This document shows, piece by piece, positions 11,889 through 22,028 of a stretch of DNA of 64,000 bases. The stretch's first letter is position 1. Every line of letters starts with the position of its first letter. The stretch is taken from contig WHVA01000011.1 in the NCBI GenBank assembly GCA_015179125.1, positions 493,133 to 557,132 of the forward strand. Direction: 5' to 3'. The stretch comes from Gautieria morchelliformis. Taxonomy: Eukaryota; Basidiomycota; Agaricomycetes; Gomphales; Gomphaceae. The notes beneath the pieces were generated by a model. It ran no database searches, was not told the origin of the DNA, and worked only from the letters and a program-made list of their open reading frames with translations. Made by a program: the position numbers and the translations under genes.

Positions 11889-12890
11889 TGAGGCGGAAGG
11901 CGGAAGACGGAAGGACTGAGATCTTGCTAGACTCGCTGTGCTAAGAACAGGAGATGGAGCGAAGGAAATCAAGTATCGAAGGTGATTATCTGATTGCAGA
12001 ATAACAGACATACATGAGGGGGGTTTTATACAAAGCGCAGAGCAACAAGTAATGGTGTTGTACTAAACAAATTCCGGAGGAAGCGGAAGTTGAGTACAAT
12101 GTGTGGGAACTAACTAATTGGGAACAATGGGACTACAAGGGGGGTTCAGGGTAAGGTAGAACAATGGCAAAGAACAAGGGGTCGGGAAAACATATCTGAC
12201 AACGAACTACAAGGGTGACCGGATATATGGTTTTGATGGATGGCGAGGTGGGTCCGGTGGGTCCGAGTAATAGAGTCGAAAGAACAAGGGAAATGTACAA
12301 GGGGCGGAATGTCGGAAATGTCGGAGGGGCGGAACGTGTGGCGGAACTATTGGAGAGGCGGAATGTATGGCGGAACTGAGGGTCGGAAGTCGGAAATGAA
12401 CGGTCGTAACACCGCTATCTAGCAGGCAGTGGGCTTTTACGCTGTTTATGTCCCAGTACCCCGATAGGGTACGGTTCTTACTGCGCGGATGCGTTGGCCG
12501 CGTCCTATGTTTGCTTCGGTGGTGATACACCGGCTCGGCCGCCTTGTCTGGCGTGACTGACATGCGCGCCGCCATAACCGTCGTGGCGGTTTCATCGTCC
12601 AGTGCGAATCTGATCACGCTGGACCTGTAGGTGGTGTCTTCCACCTCCTCGTCCCATTCATAGTATTGGGATGGCTCTGGGTCCCATTCTTCAGTGGGCG
12701 CATCTCCATTGTCCGGAGTGTCGTTGGGTTGGGGATCACCCTCCCCATCCTCGTCAATTTGTTGAAGAGAATTTTGACCGAGATCCGTCTCCGGATCCTC
12801 GGCTTCACCGTCATGCCTCACGGCCGCTGTCCTTATACCGGACCTAAGCCGGGGGCACTCTGCCTTCTTGTGGCCAGGTTGGCTGCATTA
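11889..12890 (-). mobile_element. Gypsy-X remnant inside the Gypsy-1 3' LTR
   Basis: After only 14 bases of the Gypsy-1 LTR the sequence changes to a different LTR (11,889-12,411; on the minus strand it starts TGTTACGACCG). This is fused directly to a gag-protease fragment (12,412-12,890, minus). The fragment has the tail of a CCHC zinc knuckle (GHKKAEC), an acidic linker, and stops in the protease at the LLDSG active-site motif exactly where the LTR begins. The Gypsy-1 LTR resumes at AGGCGTTAAT. Insertion into the LTR, followed by loss of the insert's 5' half and of pol, explains the arrangement. A piece of the same LTR family lies at 57,617-57,808. Confidence 0.7.
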
Positions 12891-13901
12891 GGCGTTAATA
12901 TCGTGTATTAATGAACACAGTGAATGCCTGAATAACTTGTGCGAATAAGTATGCCGTTCGGCGAATAAGTGAACCGATGAATGTTCATGAAACAAGAGGG
13001 TTGCCCGAATGGGGCTCGCCCTATCTACAGTCATAGCGAAATAGCTCGCAGCACTTGACGACATAACGTGCAAGATATCGCGGAAGGGCTGTCTAAGTTT
13101 CGACGGTCCCTTCGCTGGCGAAGGTGCTCCTTCAGAGTCCTTCGCCAACAGCACAGAAAATAGTTTGAAGGCTAAGGTAACGAAGATGAAGTATGAGAAC
13201 TCACCAGTGATGCCTAAGTCCTTGGCTGGTTGAAGATAGAAATCTTCAAGGAGAGGCTCAAGACGATGATCACAGCGAGGTCAAGTTTGCACAAGATGGA
13301 CGACGTATGATAATTGAACTGGGGAATATACATGCGAATGTAAACTACTTATATCGAATACTCGTACGGTATCAGCGAATAGGAAAGAGGCCGTCACGAG
13401 TCAGGGTTGGATAGGGGTGCGCAGTCATGATACTAAGGAGATGGAATAAACATACAATAGAGTGAGGGAAGAATGCGAACATGAAACGACGGAGAGTAAA
13501 AGGGGGCGAAGGCACTTATGGACAAAACCATGTCTTGGGACCCGCATACATGCTACCCTGCACGGACTCTTGGTCTACTGGGTTGATCCCGCACGACCTA
13601 TGGAAGGGACGCCCTGCGAACACGCATTGGCCATACGAACACCCAATGGGGTTGGATTAAGAAGGTGATGGGGCTAATGATGGACCATCATGCCGGGTGA
13701 TTGGTATCGATCATATTTGATGGCGTGCCTGCTGAAATGCGCGAGTAGCGAATAGCGGTTCGGAGGATGGGGCGAACAGCGAGTAGAGTAGACGTAGAGG
13801 AGGAGTGGTCGGTAGGTGCGGTGAACTCTGACGAAGCTGCTAGGGAGTGACAAGGGGGAACATGGAGGTAGCGCGGTAGGAGAAATAAACCGGTCATGAC
13901 A
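12891..13901 (-). repeat. Gypsy-1 3' LTR, main part
   Basis: It matches 34,670-35,680 over about 1,010 bp. On the minus strand it starts TGTCATGACC, preceded at 13,902 onward by a purine tract (AGGAGGGGGGTAC) that serves as polypurine tract. An 88-codon minus-strand frame present in both LTRs is not regarded as a gene. Confidence 0.9.
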
Positions 13902-14957
13902 GTACCCCCCTCCTAGCTTCGGAGTCCAACGACGCTGCGTCCTATGGTGGGGCGGAACCGTTAAGGACGTAATGGGTCCCCCGATGGGATCTCTGAAGCC
14001 TGGGCCCTGCGTAGCTGCGTGGTCCGTGCACGACTTCTTTTCTGTTTAAAAACACAGCGTGGAACGGGGTTTTGGGGCCCAACTAAGCACCCCAGCCAAG
14101 AGTCCTGCCTTTATGACGACACCTGGGTACTCAGCTCTCCTCGGTCGATCGCAGGTTGTTTCGAGGGTTAGGCCGGAGCTTCGGGGAGAGTCATGAGGGG
14201 ATGTGGAGCAGTGGTTGGTCAATGCGGCAGGGGTCCAAGTGAGCACCGGCCTTTTTCTTTATTAGCTTTCATTCGCTCAATGATGAGGTCTAGGAGGAGC
14301 TTCGGAAAATGCTGCAGGCCGAGGAGGTGGCCGACCAAACGTTCAAAAGGCCGTCCGAAGTAGACGAGCTGGCAAAGGAGATTCAGAAAACGAGGGTGTG
14401 GTTGGAGAGTTCAGCGTCGACATTGGAATCGGTACCCGCAGAAGCGGATATTGACTCGACTCCGGCTCCGATCTTTACGCTGACCTCGAAGGGGTGCGAA
14501 GGAAGGGAGGTGACTAGGGAGGACCCGGAAGGTATGGTTTCCTCCTGTATTCTTGTGACGACCATGCTAACTCGGTGATGCCTTCGGCGAAGTCCCCCAC
14601 TCTGATTCGCAGTCGGCCGGGGGTATGCCTGGGTCGGCGAAAGCTGCAGAGCCTGTCAGGGTGAGGCGACTGCACATCTGCTTCACCCCTGATGGCGAAG
14701 GTAGGAGGGCAAGGATAGCCAGGGGTATGGTCAGGACGATGGCCAAGTATGATGCGCAACCCGTGAGTACCCTTACGAGCCATCGAGGGGGGGCGAAGAG
14801 GTTGATGGGGAGCTCGGAGCGTCTGAAGAGGCGTTGGTTGCGGGTGTCGAATGAGTCGAAGGGAGTTGGGTGAGGATTGAGAGGAGGTTAATTAGGGGAG
14901 TGGAATCTATAGGTAGAATGTGAACAGAGTATCGCTTTCTTGGGGTTTGGTAAACAT
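13902..14957. other. Gypsy-1 region between pol and 3' LTR
   Basis: About 1.06 kb lies between the chromodomain stop and the 3' LTR, long for a 3' untranslated region. On the opposite (plus) strand there are two consecutive open frames, 14,309-14,578 and 14,625-14,873, with splice-like signals between and after them (TTCGCAG near 14,605, GTGAGT near 14,763). They have no recognised domain. An antisense accessory gene or captured host sequence is possible. Confidence 0.4.
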
Positions 14958-17900
14958 CTAAGCCTTGGGTTTCTGGGGATACTTCGCATGAAATTCGGCG
15001 AGTCTGCGAGCAGAATTAGTAACATTCGAAGAGGGTTCCCAAGACGTAGCGTCGGGGGTGTGTTCGTATCCCTTCCACTCTACTAGGTATTCCAATCGCT
15101 TCCGGTGAATGCGACTATCGAGGATCTTCGTGATCTCGTACTCGTCCGCAGAGTCAGTTTCGATAGGAGGTGGAGGGTCCGCGTATCGACCTGGGATGGT
15201 AGATGTCGTGGCGGGTTCGAGAAGGATACGTGAAACACAGGGTGGATCTGGCGAAGGTCCAGTGGTAAGCCTAAGCGAAACGCATGAGAAGATATTTTAG
15301 CCGTGATAGGATATGGGCCAAGTCTTCGGTGGTCGAGTTTCTTCGAAGGTCGTTTTGTGCGAATATTTCGCGAGTCGAGTCATACTCTATCGCCGACCTG
15401 AAACTCAGGGATCTGAATGCGGCGAGTGGTTGTGGCCAATGTGTACTGGATAATTGATTTCTTAATTTGATCTCGAAGGTATTGGTGAAGGTCCTTGAGG
15501 TCTGCCAACTGGCGATAAGCGTCCTCGGAAGCGACCGAAGTGAGCGATACTTCGAGCTTTGGATGGAAACCTTTGTTGGCGAAGAAGGGTGTGACCTGGG
15601 TCGCCGAATGGGCTGTGTTGTTGTAAGCAAATTCGGCGAGAGGCAAGAGGTCGACCCAATCATCCTGCTGGTAGTTGATATAAACTCGGAGATACTGCTC
15701 GAGGATTTGGTTCACTCGTTCGGTTTGTCCATCGGTTTGGGGGTGGTAGGCTGTAGAAAGGTTGCCTTTGATGCCGAGGATTTCGCAGAGAGAGGTCCAG
15801 AATCAGGATGTGAAGTGCTTCCCTCGGTCGGAGATGATGTCGCTGGGGCTACCGTGTTTAGCGAATATGTGTCGAAGGAAGAGCATGGCGACGTCTCCCG
15901 AATCGATGTCTGAGAATGTCGGAATGAACAGGGCCATCTTCGTTAGCCTGTTGACAATTACAAGGATCATATTGTGCCCGTCCGATGGTGGGAGTCCTTC
16001 GATGAAGTCCATGGAGATCGAATCCCAAGGTCGTTGGCTGATGGGTAGAAAGCGAAGTGGACCGAAAGGTTTGTGATGAATGGACTTAGCGTGGCGACAC
16101 TTGGAACAGGAGCCGATATAGTTGGTGACAAAGGTGGACATGTTCGGCCAATGGTACTGTCTCCGAATGTTTTTTATCGTTTTGCTTATCCCTGGGTGGC
16201 CTGCTAACTGAAGATCATGCAGCGAGCGAAGGATGTCCAAGCGAATATCATTATGATCGGGGACATACGTTCACTGTTTGTATAACAGCGTTTTTCCATC
16301 CTCTCCAAGTGACCAGGGGTCTGGCTTCGCATTTGAAGGGGTGATTGCCAATGACTGAGAATGAAGACGAGTGATGTGGGCTGAGGATACGGGATCGGTC
16401 AACTGGCCCTGTTGGATGGATGTCAACAGCGATGCAGAGTCAAGGATGATGGTGCGAATGAGTTGCCCGGTCTTAAACATCGACTGGAAGTTGTGGGGAT
16501 TCACCAATGCGTATGCACCATCCCCCCCTTTTGGGTACACGTTGCCCCAACGGGTCAATGCATCCGGTTTTGTCCCAAGTTGCCCAGCTCGGTAGCGAAT
16601 GATATAGTTGAACCCTGAGAGGTGTTCGGACCAACAGACCTGTCGTCGGGTCAGCTGCTTCGTAGTTGCGAAGTACTCAAGGTTCTTGTGGTCGGAGAGG
16701 ACGAGGATGACGTGGGACACCCCTTCAAGGTAGTTTCGCCATTGCTTGAAGGCACAGAAGATGGCGAGCAGCTCCTTGTCATAGATCTTGTAGTTCATTT
16801 CGGCAGGTGCCATTCCTCGCGAATAAAAGGCGATCGGGTGGATATCACCATCGGAGGGGGTGATCTGGGAGATGATGGCGGCGATGGCGTAGTCGGAGGC
16901 ATCCGTCTCGATGATGATTGGGTTATTCGGATTGAAGTGGATGAGGACTGGGGCCTGTGAGAACGTGGCCTTGAGTGCTTCGAAAGCCTCCTGTTGCTTC
17001 GCGTCCCAGGCGAATGGAGTATCCTTCCTGGTCAGGCGAGTGAGTGGCAGGACGATGTCGGAGAACGAAATGATGAATCTCCTGTAGAAGTTTGCAAAGC
17101 CTAGGAATGATTGGACTTCGCGAACGTTCGTCGGTGCAGGCCACTTTGTGATTGCAGCTGTCTTTTCGATGTCCATAGAGACCCCAGCAGGAGAGATGAT
17201 GAATCCGAGAAACTCAACCCAGTTCGAATGGAAGAGGCATTTCTCGGGCTTTATGAAGAGGTTGTGTTTCCGAAGACGGGCGAGGACCATTTGGACATGC
17301 TCTAAGTGATCCTCCCTGTTCTTGGAGAAGATAAGGATGTCGTCGAGGTAGACTACAATGAAGACGTCAGCCATGTCTTGGAAGATGTCATTCATGAAGT
17401 GTTGGAATGTCGCCGGAGCATTCGTTAACCCGAATGGCATGACGAGATATTCGAAGGACCCATATCATGTTCGGAAGGCTGTCTTCCATTCTTGGCCAGA
17501 GGTGATCCGAACATTATTGAATCCGGCGCGAAGGTCGAATTTGGTATAGACGTTCGCACTTTTGAGTTGGTCAATAAGACTTGGAATCAGTGGGATAGGG
17601 TACTTGTTCTTTCACGTGATACGATTCAGCCCTCGATAGTCCACACACATTCGCAGTGTGCCATCCTTCTTTTTCGCGAAGACAACGGGGGCGCCACTGG
17701 GCGATTGGGAGGAGCGGATAAATCCCTTGCCGAGCATGTCTTCGAGATATTCACGGAGAGCCTCTAATTCGCTGTTCGAGAGTGGGTATATGGGGCCGTG
17801 AGGTGGTGTACCATCGTTCTCGATTTCGATGGTGTGGTCATAAGGTCGATGTGGGGGCAGGTCTTTGGCTTTAGCACGCGAGAAGATATCGAGGAAGTTG

Positions 17901-18365
17901 TGGTACTCCTCTGGTACCACAGCCCTGAACATTTCTAACTCGTCCTTCGGTAGAGGGTTTTCGTGGAGGAGTGTGGTCGGGGCTGGTGCGTTGCCAACAG
18001 CGCGAAGCGAACTGGGCTCAGGGATGGAAGGGTGTATGTTTAACATGAAGGTTTCTTCTTCGCCAAGTTTTATGATTAGCTCGAAGGCGGCTGCGCTGAT
18101 TAGGGTTATATGCGGCGTTACCCTCCTTGTCGGAGGTGGATCAGGAGGTGAAGAATGGAATGGGAGGTGGTCATCGATCAGCAATTCGGTGCATGGTGTA
18201 CAGGAACGAGGATGACTCGGAGTAGGCTCTGTTTTTGGTCGAATAGGTTCCGTCTCTATGATGGGTTCTTTCGTGGCTGAAAATGGACGAATGAGATTGT
18301 TAGGGAGTGATATAGAGGACTCAGAGGAGTGATTCTCGATCGGCTTGGTTGAAAGAAGTAAGGGT
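14958..18365 (-). pseudogene. Gypsy-1 pol: RT, RNase H, integrase, chromodomain
   Basis: On the minus strand, after the Copia-1 insertion point, the frame encodes a linker, then reverse transcriptase ([40 protein letters not shown]). It continues with RNase H (IIETDASDYA), the integrase zinc finger (HHCC region near 16,150-16,240), the catalytic core (DFIEGLPPSDG, DRGKHF, TERVNQILEQY), and a C-terminal chromodomain (ILDSRIHRKRLEYLVEWKGY, near 15,050-15,130). Five in-frame stops interrupt it, near 17,610, 17,441, 16,268, 15,800 and 15,377. All are TGA, mostly where the family usually has Arg. Downstream of the last stop the frame decays further. It cannot make a functional polyprotein. Confidence 0.9.
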
Positions 18366-18370
18366 TCGCC

Positions 18371-18858
18371 TGTAGGCAACTCGGGGTTATGGCAGGGAAG
18401 GTTCGGTGGAGTTCTTAGAAAGCTAGAATCAAATACACTCTCTCAGTGAATTTATTGTCACTGATGTATTAATACAGTACCTAGAATCAAATACACTACA
18501 TGATTTTCAGTCAACATGCTATGTAAATATGAAAGATACTACTCGCCTCTCTCAGTGAATTTATTGTCACTGAGAGAGGAGCACTATCCTGTCTCAGAAG
18601 GCATATACGTGCACCCTGCCCTTTAGCGCCCAAGGGCTCGCGCGTCGAAGTCATTTCAAACTCCGCTGGGTGCAGCCGCCTGTGAAAATAGAAATAACAG
18701 AATGAAATGAAGAGGTAGAGAGTGACTGGAAAATTTCGAAAATAAGCAGAGGAATGGATGCATGGTACAAGAACAATGTGAGAAGATATTGAAACACCAC
18801 ACAATAAATCGAATATATTATGCTTGATTTTGGTGCAGGAGCATAAATGCACCCAACA
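18371..18858 (-). repeat. Copia-1 3' LTR
   Basis: 488 bp against 430 bp for the 5' LTR. The extra 58 bp (around 18,437-18,494) repeats part of the downstream CTCTCAGTGAATTTATTG hairpin region, then the CTAGAATCAAATACAC motif, suggesting template switching during reverse transcription. An inverted repeat CTCTCTCAGTGA/TCACTGAGAGAG lies at about 18,549-18,580. Confidence 0.9.
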
Positions 18859-18871
18859 CGCCCCCTCAAGC

Positions 18872-20907
18872 TTAATATATTCCGATTTTCTCATTGAGGA
18901 TTCTCACTCTAGGACTAGGAAGTCCTTTAGTGAGAAGATCGGCTAGCATGTGTTCCGTTGGCAGGTACACAAGCTTAATATCTCCATCTTCGACTATATC
19001 TCAGATGAAATATAATCTAATGTCGAAATGCTTGGTCCTCGTGTGTTGTTGAGTGCCATAGACAATGGCAATGGCTGATTGATTGTCTGAATAAAGTTTG
19101 ATGGGACAATTCAGCGGTTGGAACACTTCAGAAATAAAGTGGCGCATCCATAAGGCTTCTTTGCTCGCATGAGTCAGGGCAACGAATTCGGCTTCAGTTG
19201 ATGATAGGGCTACTATGGATTGTTTTTGACAACTCCATGATACTGTCCCTCCATCAATCTGAAAAATATAAGCCAAGTATGAGTGCCTGTGCTCTTGTGA
19301 AGCCCAATCCGCATCTGAATACCCAATGAGGCCGTCTCGATTTTTCCCAAGTGTCAATTTGTAGTCCATCGTGCCTTTTAGATATTTAAAGACACGTTTG
19401 ACTGCATGCCAATGTGTTGGACCTGGGTTTTCGAGGAATTGAGAAAGTAATGACACTGCGAATGCAATGTCTGGTCGAGTGGCTACAGCTGCCCACATCA
19501 ATGATCCTATCGCTTGTCTATATGGAATTTTCGACATCTTCTGCTTGTCTTCATCTGTAGAAGGGCATTGGTCTCTAGATAATTTAACGGCTGGGTCGAG
19601 AGGTGTGGAAAATGTTTTGGCATCATCCAGATTGAATTTTTTGATGATTTTCTGGATGTATGCGGCTTGTGATATTGCAATCGATTTGTTATTCCAATCT
19701 CTTTCGATTTTGAGGTTCAAAAGCCAGTGAATCTCGCCTAGATCTTTCATACTGAAGATCTGGGCAAGGTCATGCTTTACCCCATCGAGGATTGGTTGAC
19801 TCTCAGCTGTGATAGTGAGGTCATCTACTGCCGTTGCAATAATCGCATGCCCTCTCGGTCCACGTCTGCAAAATACAGCTCCATCCGAAGCTGATTTAGT
19901 GAATCCTAACTTGAGAAATTCACCACTCAGATGTTTGTACCATTCCCTTCCAGACTGTTTGAGGCCGTAAAGTGCTTTCTTCAGCAGGAGGACATCATCT
20001 TTGTCTCCGGTCTCATATCCATACGGCTGTCTCATGTAAATAGGTTCTGGCAGTGTAGCATTCAAATACGCACTGTCCACATCCATTTGATGAATGGCCA
20101 ATTGTTCCTGGCAGCAATGGCACATATAATCCGTAAGGAAGTCATCCGAGCAACAGGTGCATAGGTTTCATTGTAGTCGACTCCAAAACTTTGTGTAAAG
20201 CCTTGGGCGACCATCCTCGATCTAGGTGTAATGGGTTCACCTTCTGGATTGCGTTTCCAGAGGAATACCCATCTATTTCCGACAATATTTGCCCCAGGAG
20301 GTGGTTTAACCACTTCCCATACACCTTTGTCGAGTAGCACCTTGTACTCTTTATCCATTGATGCTTTCCACATAGGATCATTTAAGGCTTCATCTGCATT
20401 GCTAGGCTCAGTCTGATTCAAATCCGGCAGCACTTTATCTTTGTTTTGATCGGAGGTCGAAAGTGTACTGATGGCAAGGTTATAATCACTGATGCCGTCA
20501 GTTTCAGAGGATAAATCTTGTTCGAATAATTTGTCTCGATGGTCCTCAATGTCCTCATAAGCTAGTGTAGTGATGTCTGCACCAGCATGTCTCTTAGCTT
20601 GAGATCTTGTTATGGGACCACTTGGGGCTGGCTGCACCTGCTGCTGACGGATCCTCTCGCTTCTCCTTGTTGGAGCAGCTTCTTTAGGTCTTACATCAAC
20701 AGTCTGACTGGGTTGCAGCTCTTCAAGACGTTCCTCTGGTTCATTATCGTCAATTTCCTCGATCTTTGCCTCCTCACTGACTAAGCGACTAGGCATAGGT
20801 GCTGGCGCCGAAATGGCCTGTATCATTTTTCTGGACGTAGGTAGCTGTGACTCTTCAATAGAAATGATTGGAGCTTTGCCCCCCTTCATCTCTGAGTCAA
20901 ATATAAC
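18872..20907 (-). pseudogene. Copia-1 reverse transcriptase and RNase H
   Basis: Minus-strand frame with the Copia RT signature (WVFLWKRNPEGEPITPRSRM, VAQGFTQSFGVDY, YAPVARMTSLR, DVDSAYLNATL, YGLKQSGREWY, AVDDLTI), then RNase H (GYSDADWAS, SSTEAEFVA, KLYSDNQSA) and the closing LADLLTKGL motif. The usual YVDD catalytic box reads AVDD here. One frameshift near 20,080-20,125 separates two open segments, and an in-frame TGA near 19,000 precedes the last ~40 residues. The upstream half is at 31,100-33,145, beyond Gypsy-2. Confidence 0.9.
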
Positions 20908-20912
20908 ATTCC

Positions 20913-21314
20913 TGTGAGGGCAACACTAATGACGAAGCCACAACCAAAGATACTCAAGGAGATAAGAGCCGATACTAGGACAATGACCAACTGTGTAGTG
21001 GGTATCCTCAGTTTATAACTCTACCAACGATAGATACATGGGGACTTGCCTGTGTAGTGGGTATCCTCAGAGATCAAGCTGAGGAAACGCCACCACACAG
21101 GCTACAGTCTTATAGCGCTGGCAAGGCTTACATAATAGGGGAGATGGAAACTTGTAGAAGGTTACGGAAGGTGACGGAAAGTGACATGTGACAGAATGTG
21201 ACAGAATGTGACATGTGACAGAAGGTGACAGAAGGTTATGGAAACTGACGGAAGGTGACGGAAACTCATGGAAGGAAATAGAAACTTGTGGAAGGAAACG
21301 CGTGAACCCTGACA
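20913..21314 (-). repeat. Gypsy-2 3' LTR
   Basis: 402 bp. It holds an expanded array of GTGACAGAA and GTGACGGAA motifs (about 21,150-21,290) that is contracted in the 5' LTR, explaining the length difference. Confidence 0.92.
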
Positions 21315-21325
21315 TCACCCCCCTC

Positions 21326-21922
21326 TCAATGCTTGTCGTCCCGACAAGCATAGCTGCCACCTAGCCCCCAACATCCACCGAGACATCGTTTCCAAGTATG
21401 CCACAGGCGGGACCACCATCTCTCCTGACCCCTCCCTTCCTGGTAACGCAGGTCAATGATGAGCTCAGGGGGATTGGGGTCCATGGGCAAGTGCGGCCCT
21501 CGGAACCTTGCTCGACGTATTCGCTCTCCTGCCATGTTACGGAAACGTCACCCCACCCAGCCTTCGAAAGTGTAGGGGGTTCCACACGGGGGGGTTCCAT
21601 CGTTGAGGAAGACAGGGTCGCCGACGTAGTACGTGTTCTCTCGTCTGTGTCGGGGTCTGAGGAATGCAAGTGCAGGGCGAGTGGGCGCCTGACTCTTCGC
21701 TGGTGTGAGGTCCTCAGAGCTGACGGACCACTTTGAAGACCATGTGACGTCGAGATCACGGCAGTCAAGCATCCTTTGTAGCTTGGCTTCACTGGCTGCT
21801 CTGGATGATGAGAAGCCGGAGAAGTGCAGGAGGGTGGGATCGACACGTGACATGTTTGGCAGGTCAGAGAGGTTTTGGGTGAAGCTGGGGAGGGCAACAA
21901 GCTCAATGGTGGGCGAGGACAT
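21326..21922 (-). CDS. Gypsy-2 accessory ORF after integrase
   Basis: A minus-strand frame starts at ATG (MSSPTIELVALPSF) and runs about 198 codons to just before the polypurine tract, with one in-frame TGA at 21,548-21,550. The peptide is soluble-looking, Ser/Pro/Arg-rich, and ends in a Gly/Trp/Cys-rich tail (GGCWGLGGSYACRDDKH). It has no membrane segment or signal peptide, so it is not envelope-like. Its position between integrase and 3' LTR and its near-complete openness suggest an element-encoded protein. I recognise no family. The TGA is consistent with CpG decay of an Arg codon, but readthrough cannot be excluded. Confidence 0.45.
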
Positions 21923-22028
21923 GGTTGATGGATGTGGTGGGGTCGATGCAGTGGAAGCGAGCGGTCACAGGTGGAGAGGGGATATATAGCTTATCGGAAT
22001 GAATTGGTTAGGCGGAGGCCGATATCGC

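Noticed and set aside
11320..11919. Long frames of His-Pro or Ala-Gly repeats on both strands
   Set aside because: They arise from the GGTGCG hexamer array; all frames are open because of base composition and there is no domain.
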